NCBI GenBank assembly: GCA_963575745.1
Contig: CAUYUJ010015837.1
Span: 828,586 to 892,585, forward strand
Direction: 5' to 3'
Source of the DNA: Prorocentrum cordatum
Taxonomy: Eukaryota > Sar > Dinophyceae > Prorocentrales > Prorocentraceae
DNA length: 64,000 nt
Part shown: one piece after another, positions 10,476 through 21,200 of the stretch
Layout of the letters: every line of letters starts with the position of its first letter
Numbering within the stretch: position 1 is the stretch's first letter
Program-made: the position numbers and the translations under genes
Notes under the pieces: generated by a model
Databases searched by the model: none
Told to the model about the DNA's origin: nothing
Seen by the model: only the letters and a program-made list of their open reading frames with translations

Positions 10476-11626
10476 TTGGTGGCGGCCATACTCAACGTCC
10501 TGAGAGAGGAGCTCCGACGACGCGAAGGACCCGCCACCCTGGCAGCTCTTTGCGGAGGACCCCATCTACGCGATGAAGGCACAGAGGTGCTCGCTGAGTA
10601 CCAGGGCGGCCACTTCATAGTCGATATCACGAGCGACGCTCTCGACTCCGAGGGCTTGCAAGCTGCGAGGCAAACGGAACTGGAGTGGCGCCCCAGAACG
10701 CAGATATGGCAGAAGGTACCCAGACGGGAGATGCCCGTGACCAAAAGGTCAGAAGGCAGTTACTACCCTAATGTGGATCCACGCGAACACGGGCTACCAT
10801 ACTCAACCGCGATATTGCCCGACGCTGGTTGCGAGGGAGATCGAGAAGGCGACGGGGTCAGACCGACAGGATCAATATGACTTGTTCTCGGCCGTGCCCC
10901 CACTAGAAGCGTTCAAGGCAATGGTGGCTACCTTTGTAGGGCGCGTGAACACCGCCTGCCATGATGGCGATATCGAGGATATCATTTACAAGCCTTACGA
11001 CACTTCGACGGCGCACTTTCACGTCGACGGGCGTCGCGAGATGCGCGCGGAGCTGCCCGGGGAGGAGACCCGCGACGATCCCAAGCCCATCGCTGGCAAG
11101 CTACTCGTGGCGAAGTACGGCATTGTGGATGCCAGCCGCGTTTGGCCAGATCACTACATTGGCCCGTCAAGCTCACGCGGTTTCCTGAAAAGCATGTCAA
11201 ACCCAGCGCTACTCTACCATGCCGAGCGCCACATGCAAGCGGAAGTCCACGGCGACGACTTCGGCATGATAATGAGGAGGTCCCAGGAGGGGTGGTTCGA
11301 TGATGCGCTGTCACGCTGCGACTTCAAGGTCGCGGGTATCCCGAGCAGCAAGCCGCTGAGTGGCGTGCCTCAACCGGGCGTTCGTCTGGAATCTTGTCGA
11401 GCTTTCGGCGCGCCTCGAGGCGGGCGCCTGGCGCTTGATGAAGGTGATCAGGGGCCTGGGCTTGGAGAGCGCGAAGGAGGTTTCCACTCCGACGGTCAAG
11501 AGGTCGGTGGCGGACGCACTGAACAACGACCGGATCCCGCGGAAGCTGGGCGACGAGAACTTCCGTGGCGTGACCATGGGAATCGCGCGCCTGCGCGCGG
11601 ACAGACCCGACGCCATCTTAGCCTGA
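10476..11626 (+). pseudogene. Reverse transcriptase of Copia element 1
   Basis: Frame 1 (10476-10880) contains GGHFIVDITSDALDSEGLQAAR...IWQKVPR, the usual N-terminal lead of the RT. After a frameshift, 10771-11637 reads VAREIEKATGSDRQDQYDLFSAVPPLEA (core conserved words VAR(D/E)I and LFSA.PPLEA). Then come AHFHVD, where the first catalytic aspartate lies, a GKL...Y block, and VHGDDFGMI, the catalytic xxDD. A third frame (11360-11626) continues with LRAGAWRL... and ADRPDAIL, the entry to the RNase H region. Several frame changes show that the copy is dead. Confidence 0.75.
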
Positions 11627-12595
11627 CCAGGCATTAAGAACCCCCCTTAGGTTATTCTTAGCGCCCGGTTTTTTCTTTCTATATTCCAGGCGGGCAGTTC
11701 TCGCACAACGATAAACTTAGCACCCGCCGCAGACAGAAAACAAAATCCATCGGCGGCCGCCCCGGCAAGGCCAAGAGAGGTTGTCGCAACGAACGTCAGC
11801 AACCCAGGACAATGTCAGCAACGATGCTGCTCCAGTGTCTGACACGCAACCCAGGCACTTCTCAAGTCCCTGACCCGCAACTCAGGCACAACTCTGCTTT
11901 TCCCGTGTTTTCGTATTGTCCTAGCTCCTCCTCCTCCTCCTCCACCTCCTCCCCCCCCTCCTTTTCCTTTGCGATTCCTTTTGCATCCCCCTTAAAGAAA
12001 TACGCTGTCGTCGGCCCTCCAAGGGGGGGGGCCGCCCCAGGGCACCCCCCCGCCCCGCGCCCCCGCGTCACCTTAGCACCCGCGGGCCCAGAAATGCGAG
12101 AGCCCGAGGAGCGGGCGCGCAAGGATTCTGAGTGTGTCTGAGCAGTCTGAGCCTGCGAAGCCTTTCTAAGCATTGCTAAGCCTTGCTCGGTGTGGTCAGA
12201 GCGCGGTCCGAATACGAATGGGTAGTGATAAGAATACGACCCGTAGGTAGGACACATAATAGAATGCGAATAATAATAACAATGTAGTGTAATATTAGTG
12301 GGTAGTAAGTATAATAGGGAAGATGACAACGAGGATATGTAGCAATAACAACGCGAATAATATGAATAACAAGTTGTCCTCCACCCCGCCTGCTAAGGGC
12401 CCTGCTAAGGGCCCTGCTACGCACCCCTGCTAACCTCTGCTGAGCACTGCTAGGCCCTGCGAAGCCCTAGCTGGGCCCCGAGTCCCCGCGGCCAGGTCCT
12501 CCTGCGCGGCCATGGCGCCCCAGGGCGCGGGGGCGCTATAATCCACCGGAAAGGGGGGGGGGTTCTCAATGCCTTCTTGAGGTTATAGCGCGAGC
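11627..12595. mobile_element. Unidentified ~970-bp insertion inside Copia element 1
   Basis: In related elements the words RPDAIL... and ...LKRIGRYLK are only a few residues apart; here they are separated by about 970 bases (last match near 11620, next near 12600). The insert holds a CTC/CCT tract (11920-11970), C-rich runs (12025-12065), an AT-rich segment (12225-12380) and a CTGCTAAGG-like short repeat (12385-12470). TTAGC(G/A)CCCG occurs three times (near 11657, 11716 and 12066). No terminal inverted repeats or coding capacity are clear. Confidence 0.5.
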
Positions 12596-13190
12596 ATGCA
12601 GGCCAGACATACGAAGGGCCCGGGGGAGACCAACGCGGAATATTTGAAGCGTATCGGCCGCTATTTGAAGAAGTGCCACGCCGGAAAGTTGTTGTTTCCC
12701 GCGCGCAGGCAACCGACGAAGGTGTGCGTCTATTGCGACAGCGACTGCGCGGGCGACCCGATTGCGAGGTGTTCTCGAAGCGGAATGGCAATTTCATGGG
12801 GGTCACATCTGCTGAAACATGGCAGCGCGGTCTAATCCGCGGTGAATTCGAGCAGCGGCGAAGCCGAGTGCCATGCGCTACAGCGTGTATCCTGCCGCGG
12901 TTTCGGAGTGCAGGCGACGCTGGCCGCCCCCGGGGTCGAGGTGGACTACGAGATGGGGTCTTGCATTTTCAGCGACAGCTCAGCCGCAAGTGGAGTTGCG
13001 AGCCGACGGAGGCCGGGGGCCGCGCGACGCTTGGGCGCTCGATTTCTGCGGCTGCAAGAACGAATCCGGAGCAAGAGGCTGGCGCTGAAGGCGGTCGAAG
13101 GACGCTGGAACCCTGCGGGCGCGTTCGCGAAGGCCTTCGGCCAGGACACGACGGGGCGGCAGCTGAAGCTGATCTGCTTCGAGATGGAGA
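12596..13190 (+). pseudogene. RNase H of Copia element 1
   Basis: Frame 12596-12835 has YLKRIGRYLKKC and VYCDSDCAGDPIARCSRSGM, the Copia RNase H signature (V+.DSDWAG....R+S.SG). After a stop at 12835 the same strand resumes at 12842 with NSSSGEAECHALQR (SSGEAE(Y/L)), FSDSSAASGVASRR (DSSAA.G...R.G) and AFAKAF near the end (NPAD..TK). Three acidic catalytic positions are still visible (DSD, GEAE, SDSS). Intact RNase H would degrade the RNA strand during replication. An in-frame stop and a frameshift make it a pseudogene. Confidence 0.75.
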
Positions 13191-13323
13191 CTGGCGGTAG
13201 CGAGCGGCGCCGCGGACTGGCGGCGCCGGCTGTTTGCCGGCGATGTCTCGTGGAAGAGATTGAGCCGCGGGCCCCGTTGGCTCCCGCCCTCCGCCCCCGC
13301 CCATTCGCGGCGCCGAAGGCCGT

Positions 13324-13330
13324 GGAGGGG
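13324..13330 (+). other. Polypurine tract of Copia element 1
   Basis: GGAGGGG ends at the base before the 3' LTR, the position where plus-strand priming occurs in LTR elements. Confidence 0.6.
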
Positions 13331-13479
13331 TGTTCGGCTTTCCCAGGGACCAGCGTGCAGTTCAGGAGTTTGCCGAAACCTACGGGAGTTTAGGATTCGA
13401 TCTAGCGCGGAGTGTTGGACGGGGGAAAGGCTTCGGATAGTTCGGAGCTCCAGTCCATCGTGCGCAACAGAGACAAATA
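13331..13479 (+). repeat. 3' LTR of Copia element 1
   Basis: Begins TGTTCGG and ends ACAAATA; diverged partner of 5741-5895. It is followed by TTCGG (13480-13484), the second half of the proposed target-site duplication. Confidence 0.85.
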
Positions 13480-13484
13480 TTCGG

Positions 13485-14588
13485 GCTTTCTTCGGGCTTC
13501 CGCGATTTGTCCAACGCTTGTGCGGTGCGATGCTAGTTTGCCCGAGTCTGGGGCCATGCCGTCTTCTCTCTGCGATTTACGTTGATTCTTCGAAGCCGCG
13601 GGCCACGCGCGCGAGCTACGCGGCGCGGGCCCCCCGGCGCCCCTGCTCGGGCCCATGGGCGCGGGACCAAATAGCAGCAAACGCCCCGGCGTCTGAACGC
13701 CCAGGCGGCGACGGACAGGACGGGCATGAAGACCGCCGATCCCTATCTACCCAGCAACCTGACACCAACGGGGGGGCTATAGGTCCCGGCCACCTGCAGG
13801 CGCAAAACACCGACGCCCGACGCCCGGTGACACCTTCACCGGGGCAGCCGGCCTGGCTGCCGGGACCCGGTGGAGGAGGACGAGACCGCGGGAAAGGAGC
13901 GGCGATGCTGGGCCGAATGCAGATCTCCATGGCGAACGCCCAAGTATTGGCGCAGAAAACGGATGCCTTGATCAGCGACAAGATTGCTGCGAGGAATGGC
14001 CGGGCTGCGGGCGCGGGAGATTTCCGCGCGGGCACGGGCAAAGTTGCCCGCCCGCGTGCCCGTGCGACACCGGGGCGGACGGTCGTTGAGCCAGGCGCTC
14101 TCCGCCAGCCCGCCCATCATTTTCGCCATGACAAGCCGCGACGGGGCAAAGTGGAATCTGGGCAATATCAAAATAAAGATCGGATCCGAGGGCGCGGCGA
14201 ACCGGGCGTCGGCCTGCATAGCTGGCCTGCCCGCGCTGGAAGGCGATCGGGAGAGCCCCGGCGGGCGTCGATGCGGCGCCGATCGAGGTGGGGGCGCAGA
14301 AGAAATGCCCGCGCGCATGATGGCTCGTGTCCGTTGCCGCGCAGGGCTCCTCGATGCGCTGCAGTGGAACGGCGCCCACTTCCGCGGAGCGCGACTGCGC
14401 GGGCCTGGTCGCCGCCGTTGCGGTGGACAAGGATGTCCTCGGTGAGTCCTTGCGACGCGCGGGGGAGGGCGCCAGCGCGCTCGCGGGGGAGGCCGAGGGC
14501 GCCTGCACCATGGAGATCGAAGCGGCAGCTGTGGGCCAAGATGCCCGGCGGCAAAGCGCCCGAGCTGCACGGCGGCGAGAGCGTTGAT

Positions 14589-14622
<34 letters not shown>

Positions 14623-14680
14623 GCAGACCGCGCAGCAAAACCCGACCTCTCCGCAGCCCCGCCCCGCTCCTGGCCCCGCG

Positions 14681-14717
<37 letters not shown>

Positions 14718-15540
14718 CACCCCTCCTAAGCCAGTCGCGCGCGATGGGCTCGGGGTCGAGTGGGGGCGCAGGGGGCCGAGGCCGACCGCCAGAACTGCTC
14801 ATCTGAAGAGATTGCCAAGCTATTTTTCCTCCGTCGGCTCCCGAAGCCCCCCCCGCCCCCCTTCGACCCCCCCCGCCTCTTTCCGCCCCCATCCCTCCCC
14901 GCGATGCAAGAGGGCATGTGTTCGTTCTGAGGCCGCCGGGCGAGGCGCGGCAAGGGAAGGGGCGCCGGTGGCGGCGGCCCACCGCTGGTGATAAAAACCG
15001 TTCATTTCAGCGCCAGCAGTGGACATGCGGACGGTTTACATTTCTCCATGCGGCCTTTCCTCGAAAGGCCGCAACGGCGCAGCGCGCGCCTTTTCTATCT
15101 CGCCCCCCGCCGGAGGGAAGGGCAAGGGCCCGATGCGTCCCGCTGGGGGGCTCGGCGGAGCAGAAGTTTGGCCGCCTAGTCGCCCCTGCTGGCGGGTTCG
15201 CGCGCGGGGTGGCCCGCTGGCGCGCGCGTTGCTATGTCGACGCAAGCGCGCGGTGAAACAAACGGCCCACATTGCACTTGCGCCGTCAGAGGCGCGGCGG
15301 CCCGGCCGCGGGGCAAATCCAGGCGCGGGCGTCCAGCCGCGCGCCCGTGCGCACTTGGAGCACGACTCGTGGAATGCGCCTGCAGCGTTGACGCACGAGA
15401 CAGACGGAGATGGGCGCGCGGTGCGAAACGACGAGCGGCGCGCACAGTGCGCAGGTAAGTGAAACAAATGCTACGGGGCAACGACACCGGGCCCCGGCCC
15501 AGAAATGCAACGCGCCAGCACCGTTTCGGAACACGCATCT
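13485..15540. other. Unassigned GC-rich region
   Basis: No recognised gene. Long frames exist on both strands (up to 489 codons) but overlap one another and carry no motif that I recognise. A G-run and a C-run (14589-14713) break the middle. A perfect 8-bp hairpin (CGGCCTTT...AAAGGCCG) lies at 15051-15071. The left part may be decayed retroelement sequence, but nothing specific supports that. Confidence 0.4.
14589..14713. repeat. Poly-G (31) and poly-C (33) runs
   Basis: An uninterrupted run of 31 G (14589-14619) is followed 61 bases later by 33 C (14681-14713). The two runs are complementary and could fold on each other; length errors are likely in any assembly. Confidence 0.9.
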
Positions 15541-15590
15541 GTATACATATATTTATATATATGCATAATATATCTATGTATATCGACAAT
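15540..15590. repeat. AT-rich microsatellite
   Basis: TATACATATATTTATATATATG-like sequence (15541-15585) inside otherwise GC-rich DNA. No gene. Confidence 0.7.
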
Positions 15591-15716
15591 TTGTACATGG
15601 GCAACACCCCAGCATCTACTCTTACCAATATTCGTTTGCAGCGGTGCTGCCCTTCTGCGCATCCCTGTCGCCATTTTCTTCCTCCTCCGATGAAGCAGAG
15701 CGACAGAAAGACTGCA

Positions 15717-15890
15717 GAGAGAGAGAGAGAGAGAAACAGAGAAACAGAGAAACAGACAGAGACAGAGACAGAGACAAAGACAGAGACAGAGACAAAGACA
15801 GAGACAGAGACAGACAGGGACAAAGGCAGAGACAGAGACAGAGACAGAAACAGAGACAGAGGCAAAGAGAGAACGAGAGAGAGGCTTGAG
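15717..15890. repeat. CAGAGA/CAAAGA microsatellite
   Basis: A 6-bp purine-rich unit with variants over about 170 bases. Confidence 0.9.
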
Positions 15891-15905
15891 GGAGCAGCGA
15901 TCCTT

Positions 15906-16320
15906 GTGAAATCACAGGGTGCGCGACGGCAGGAGTCACCAAACCTTGTGTGTTCATTGGGATTCTTGGGATTTCTGGGATGAGAATCAAACCTAGTGTT
16001 TTCATTTGGATGTTTTGGATTTCTGGGATTCTGACCTTCCAGAAGAACTGAAAGCCAGGAGCCTCCGGAGCTTCAGAGCCTTCGGGAATCCCAGAAATCC
16101 AAGAATCCGAGTGAAATCACGGAGTGTGCGACGCCAGGGGTCACCAAACCTTGTGTTTTCATTGAGATGTTTGGGGTTTGTGGGATGAGGATAAAAGGAA
16201 ACCTTATGTCTTCATTTGTTTTTTTTTTGTTTTGGCTTCTGGGATTTTTATTTTCCAGAGAAAATGCGCCCGAGCTTCCGAATTGTTGGGACCTCCGAAA
16301 TCCCAGAATCATTGGAGGCT
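15906..16320. repeat. Tandem duplication, 205-bp unit, with internal inverted words
   Basis: Copy 1 starts with GTGAAATCAC at 15906 and copy 2 with the same word at 16111. Both contain CACCAAACCTTGTGT and a T-rich middle. Within the unit GGATTTCTGGGAT (near 15968 and 16018) faces ATCCCAGAAATCC (16089-16101), so each unit can fold back on itself. Confidence 0.75.
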
Positions 16321-16329
16321 CGATGTACG

Positions 16330-17385
16330 TTGGAAGAGTGTGTAGATCGTCAGCTCGGCGCGCTAATAACCGGAAGCCCCAAGCTGCACCCGTCCGCCCA
16401 ACACCCCTGTCAAGTGACGTGCGGTGTTATCCGTATAGTTCTCGCTAAGCTTCGCTTCCCCCTCCTCCCCCTTTCTTCAAGTTGACCTCTCCTCCACCTC
16501 TCCAAGTTCCACCAGCTTCCCACACATCCCTGCCTGCCTGCCACGTGGTCGTCTTGCGAGCCAGCCGACATCCTCCCTCCTTCCTCCATTCCTTCTCTCG
16601 TCTTTTTGCAGGCTCGTAGTACGCAGTGCAGGCTGTGGGTTCTGTCTTGCAGTGCGCGTGTCCCTGTCCCCTGGATGGGTCGCTTCCGCCCCGCCCGCTT
16701 CAGAGCGTCAGCCCTGCGCGTCGCATGCCCTAGGCGATATGTTGACGGTTCTGGCTGCCTTGGACGCTCGCAGTGCGCGTCTTCTGTACAGTCGCAGCGC
16801 AGTGTTGGGCGTCAGGTCTCCTCGCTGTGGGTCGCCCGCCCCCCGCCCTGTCTGCCCCCCTGCTTTTCGATCTCTAACTTTCCTGTGAATCGGCGGTTTT
16901 TGCTTGTGTGCAGGACGCGCTCTGCGCACAGTTCTGTCTGTGGCCGCTTAGCCCACGGGGTTAAGGCTCTTGTATTACAGTACTCTTGGTACGTGCGCTG
17001 GAGTAGTGCACTCCAACGTGGCCCCTGTTTGGTCATGCCCCCCCCCCCCCCAGGCCTAGGTTGGCGCGAGCCCCCGTGGCTTTAAGAAACAGTACTCGTG
17101 TTCAGTGGCTATAATGAGTTTCAATGTTTCGAGCAGGCGATGACGATGAGTTATGTTCGCTGCGTTGCCTCCCCTGTCTCTCTGCGAGCATTGTGGTTGA
17201 GCACTGCGGCGCGGTTACGCCACCGCTCGACAACGACAACCATGCCTTCTCCTGCCATCCCTCCGCATTTCTCCAACTTCTTCTTCTTCTCCACCCTCTC
17301 CCTCATCCCCGTCTCCCTCCTTTATCATCGTGTCTAGCGGACTGATTTTCCCCAATCAGAGCTTGTCTCTGTAGCGGTCCTAGCG
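16330..17385. other. Unassigned region
   Basis: Nothing recognisable: a C/T-rich stretch (16455-16600), no conserved protein motif, short overlapping open frames only, and a C-run at 17038-17052. Confidence 0.4.
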
Positions 17386-17397
17386 GATTTAAGGGTA

Positions 17398-17635
17398 GGT
17401 GAGGTGTGCCGCCGATTCGGTGGCCGGACCCAGGTGCCCGGGTGCCCGGGTGCCCGGGTTCGCCGCCGATTCGGTGGCCGGGCCTGGGTGCCCGGGTGCC
17501 CGGGTGCCCGGGTTCGCCGCCGATTCGGTGACCCGGCCCGGGTGCCCGGATGCCCGGGTGCCCGGGTGCCCGGGTGACGGGTGCACGGTGCCCGGGTGTT
17601 GGGTGCCCGGTGCCCGGGTGCCCGGTGCCCTGTAG
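17398..17635. repeat. Minisatellite with GTGCCCGG core and ~62-bp higher-order unit
   Basis: GCCGCCGATTCGGTG begins three successive units of about 60 bases (near 17409, 17462 and 17515), each followed by several copies of GGTGCCCGG. The last part is pure GGTGCCCGG variants. Confidence 0.85.
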
Positions 17636-17768
17636 CCCTATAGCCTTATAGCCCTATATCCTTATCGCCCTATAGCCCTATAGCTCTATAGCCCTATAAC
17701 CCATATAGCCATATAGCCCATATAGCGCCCAAGAGCCCATAAGGCCCTGTAGCCCTATAGCCCTACAG
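17632..17768. repeat. TATAGCCC 8-bp minisatellite
   Basis: Degenerate 8-bp unit (TATAGCCC, CCTATAGC and variants) over about 135 bases, adjoining the previous array. Confidence 0.85.
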
Positions 17769-18231
17769 CCGTAAAAAGATGATGATTGGTTTTTTTCTCT
17801 GGTATCATTGAATTTCTACCAGTTCTAGCGAGGGCCCTGCCGCAGCCCCATCCGAGCATCCCAGAAGGCATCGGACTGCCAGCTTCAATCATCGCTCCGG
17901 ATTCGGCCTCATTGCCAAGGCATGCGGCGCCTTCCACGGGTGCACGGACGGCCGAGTCCATGAATAGAGGACATCTCTGCGCCGCTCGTGCCCCCGCTGC
18001 CGCCTGACTCACCGGCGCCGCCCCGAGCACTCGTGGCGCGTGCCACGAAGAGCCGCCGGGGTGACGGTGGCATCTGCTAGCGCTAGACAGGGAGGCTCTT
18101 GATGCCAACTAGACTCTAGACGGGGTGTTGGTGTAGATGGGCCCGACCGTACTGCGATCGTGAGCGCCCAATCGTGACGAACGCCTCGCCTGGCCCGCCC
18201 GCGCACCCTGCAGAGGTCCAAGGAGGCCAAG
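17769..18231. other. 5' flank of the RPS25 gene
   Basis: A 460-base stretch without a recognised gene. An in-frame TGA near 18175 shows that the RPS25 frame cannot be extended far upstream without another exon. Open frames are present on both strands (for example 17755-18108 on -), but no known domain is visible. A T7 run lies near 17790; whether it serves as a dinoflagellate TTTT-type promoter element cannot be judged. Confidence 0.35.
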
Positions 18232-18294
18232 ATGAAAGCCGCCATGGCTGGTGGCAAGTCCAAGAAGAAGAAGTGGAGCAAGGGCAAGGTGAAG
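18232..18294 (+). CDS. RPS25: RPS25 exon 1
   Basis: Twenty-one codons from ATG 18232 to AAG 18294, including [13 protein letters not shown], the most conserved N-terminal stretch of eS25. A second ATG (18244) could also serve as the start. The proposed donor is GA at 18295, within AGGAG, a word repeated at the start of exon 2. Confidence 0.85.
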
Positions 18295-21200
18295 GAGCGG
18301 CCTGTGCCCCCCTCCGCCTCCTCTTCCTCCTCCCCTCGGTTGTTGAGGTCTGCTCCTCTGCGCCCACCTTCTTAGCCATGAGCTGCCCGGGTGCACGACC
18401 CGTTGTCCATGGTCTTTTTTCCGCCCACGCTCATGCATGGCTCCGTGTTGTGGCTATTGTTTGTCCCTTGCGTTCTGAGTCGAGGACTCTCGGCCTGACC
18501 CCCATGCTTTGCCCGGCCCCCTCCCTCGGGTGCCCCATCCCTTCCGTGGTCTTTTCCCAGAGGGAGCGACCGCGGCAGTCCCCGCGACTTCTTAATAACG
18601 GAAACATTTCACAAGACATTTGCCGGGGTTCAGCAGCAATGTCGTGTGCGTTGGCCGAGGGATTCGAGAGGGAGCATGCTCTCTGAGCAAATTTCCCCGG
18701 CAACGCATCGTAAGAGCAGCAAGGGAATTGTGGGACCCGTGCGGCCTGTGGGACCCGTCAGACCTGTGGGACCTCCGGGACCTCTGGGACTTGTGCGACC
18801 TGTCGGACCTTTAGAGCATGTCGGGCTTGCGGGACCTGCAGGACTTGTGGGACCTCTGGAGCCTGTGGTACCTGCGGGGCAAGTGCGAACTGTGAGACTT
18901 GAGCGACCTGTGTGGCTTGTTGGACCAGTGGGACTTGTGGGGCCCGTGTGACTTTTGGGACGTGGGCGACCTCTTGGACTTGTGGGACCTCTATGGCCTG
19001 TGGGGCCTGTGTGACCTGTACGACATGTGTGGCCTGTGGGGCCCGTGGGACCGTGGGACCTGTGGCACCTGTCGGGCCTGAGGAGCGTGTGGGGCTTGTG
19101 AGCCCTGTGGGACGTGTGCGGCCTCTTGGACCTGTGGGGCACATGTGGCCTCTCGGGCCTGCGGGCCGTGTGGGAACTGCGAGAGCTGTACGGCTTGTGC
19201 GACCTGCGGGACCCGTGGCGTCCGTGCGACACGTGGGCCCTCTACGGGACCGTCGACCTGTAGAGCCTGTGGGGCCCGGGGGACCTCCGTGGCCTGCGGG
19301 ACCTGCGAGACCTGCGGGACCCGTAGGGCGGGTGGGACCTGTGAACTCGTGCAACCTCCGGGACCTGCGAGGCATGCGAGACCTGTGGGACTTCTGTGGC
19401 CTGTGGGACCTGTGGGACCTGCGACGCTGTAGCCGGCATTGAGGCGAGAGTAGGTTCATGTGCATTTTAGCCTATCGCGCAAGGGATCGTGGTCTTCCGT
19501 ACCAAACATGCAGCCGGTATTGAGAAAAGAGCACGGCCATGTGCACGTCAGTGTTTTTTGTGTAAGGGATCGTGGCCGTCCAGGCCAAACATGTAGCGGG
19601 CATTTCGGCGAGAGCACATTTCTCGAATAGAATTGTGAGGAAGTCTGAGGCGAATTTGCTGCCAGACCGGCTGCCGCGCTGGGCGGCCTAGGGCTCCCCG
19701 TTCCCTTTGTGGGACTCTACACCCTCACCAAAACTCCCCTGCGAAACGCCACCAGGGAAAATGTAGCCGGCATTGACCCATCGACGCATGCAAGGGCACG
19801 ACTTCTGAACAAACCTATGCGAAACGCCTGCGGACTGGCAGCACAAGGGTGAGAGCACGGTTACGTGCACCTTATAAGTTTATTTTTTACAGTGGCTCGT
19901 GGCTGGCGGGTCCAAACATGTAACCAGTATTGAGGTGAGAGCACGACTCCTAAATAAATTGGACACATTTAGTGCGAACCAGAGCCATGACAGTGGCGAG
20001 AGCGCTACCATGTGCACCTTAGTGTTTTTTGCCAGTGATCGTGGCCGTCCGGACCAACAAATGTAGCCTGCATTGAGGCGGGCGTACGATTTTGGAATAC
20101 ATTGTGAGGAAGTCTGAGGCGAAATTGCTGCCGCACCAGCTGCCGCACAGGGTGGCCTATAGGGCTCCTCGTCTCCCTTGTGGGAATCTTCTGTTGTTCT
20201 TTATCACAGCTGTAGAGCCCTCTGGTTGAACACTCTTCGGGAAAACGCGTCAGTCGAAAGATTCGGCAGGGAACACGCTTGCGGAACAGCAGCGTCGTGC
20301 GGCCAGTGGCCATTACGGGAGCCCTGCGCCGATCGCGTGGCCGCCCTGTTTTGTGGAACCTGTCCCAGAGTCCCCGATTTGGGAGCTGGCCTGCATCTTT
20401 GAAAGAGCGCCTCCCGAATTACTGCAGAGATTTGATGTATGTAGGATATGTTTGATCCGACTCTCACGTTTCACGAATTTCATGCATGCGTTACACGAGT
20501 GTGTCGGTTTTGTACATGTTGAATTACTATGTAAACGTTTGGGCTTATCGTTTAGGCGCTGCGCTGGAAAAAGGACCGATCCCAGGATCATAATCGACTT
20601 ACATGGTAGGCGGGGCTTCTGCTACCAGCCGCTTTTCTGCTGTTGACTGGAACGTTATCGGTAGCAGCTCGGAGTCAGACGAGGACGATAACATGATCGG
20701 CCAATGGAGGCGCTTCGCAGGTTACTGTAAGAGGATTATATTCAAGCGCTGGCTGTGGTCATCCCTCGGACAAAAGCAGAAAAAATACGTGCGATATACA
20801 ATCAGCTGGTAGACTTCGAGATCAAGAATGGAGGCTAACCGCACAGGTGCAGCTACTCACTCAGCAGCAGCAGATTCATCAACAAGAGCTACAGCGGCTG
20901 GGAGCGGAGAGTCAACGTCTGCAGGGAGAACTCCAGCAACGAGGAACAGCAGCAGCAGCAGCATCAGAGGGCGCAGCAGGTGACCAACAACTGGCAGCCC
21001 TTGTGGAGATCCTTCGCCAGGACATGGCGAATAGGAATCAGAGCTCTAGATTGGTAGACACTCGTGGCATCGGCAAGCCAGCATACTACGATGGCGACGA
21101 CAGTCGTTTGCGAGAGTGGCAGGCCAAGTTCGAATCATTTGTGTGCTCGGTGTCCGATGATAACATTCGAGAATCCTCGGGGTGGGCGTCGGAGCATTCC

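Larger units (their letters stand above)
5741..13479 (+). mobile_element. Ty1/Copia-type LTR retrotransposon, old copy (Copia element 1)
   Basis: Two related LTRs (5741-5895 and 13331-13479) bracket gag, zinc knuckle, integrase, RT and RNase H fragments in Copia order (integrase before RT). A primer-binding-site match starts at the first base after the 5' LTR, and a purine tract ends at the last base before the 3' LTR. TTCGG occurs just outside both ends (5736-5740 and 13480-13484), as expected of a 5-bp target-site duplication. The LTRs agree at only about 70-75% by eye and the coding region is full of frameshifts, so the insertion is old and inactive. A block of about 970 bases (11627-12595) interrupts the segment joining RT to RNase H. 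Confidence 0.85.

Noticed and set aside
13260-14729. 489-codon + frame after Copia element 1
   Set aside because: GC-rich frame overlapping equally long - frames, interrupted in meaning by G and C runs; no domain found.
15051-15071. Rho-independent terminator (CGGCCTTT/AAAGGCCG hairpin)
   Set aside because: No T-run follows and the sequence is eukaryotic; only a chance hairpin can be claimed.
17755-18108. 117-codon - strand gene upstream of RPS25
   Set aside because: No recognisable motif. It overlaps a + open frame of similar quality and would be the only - strand host gene.
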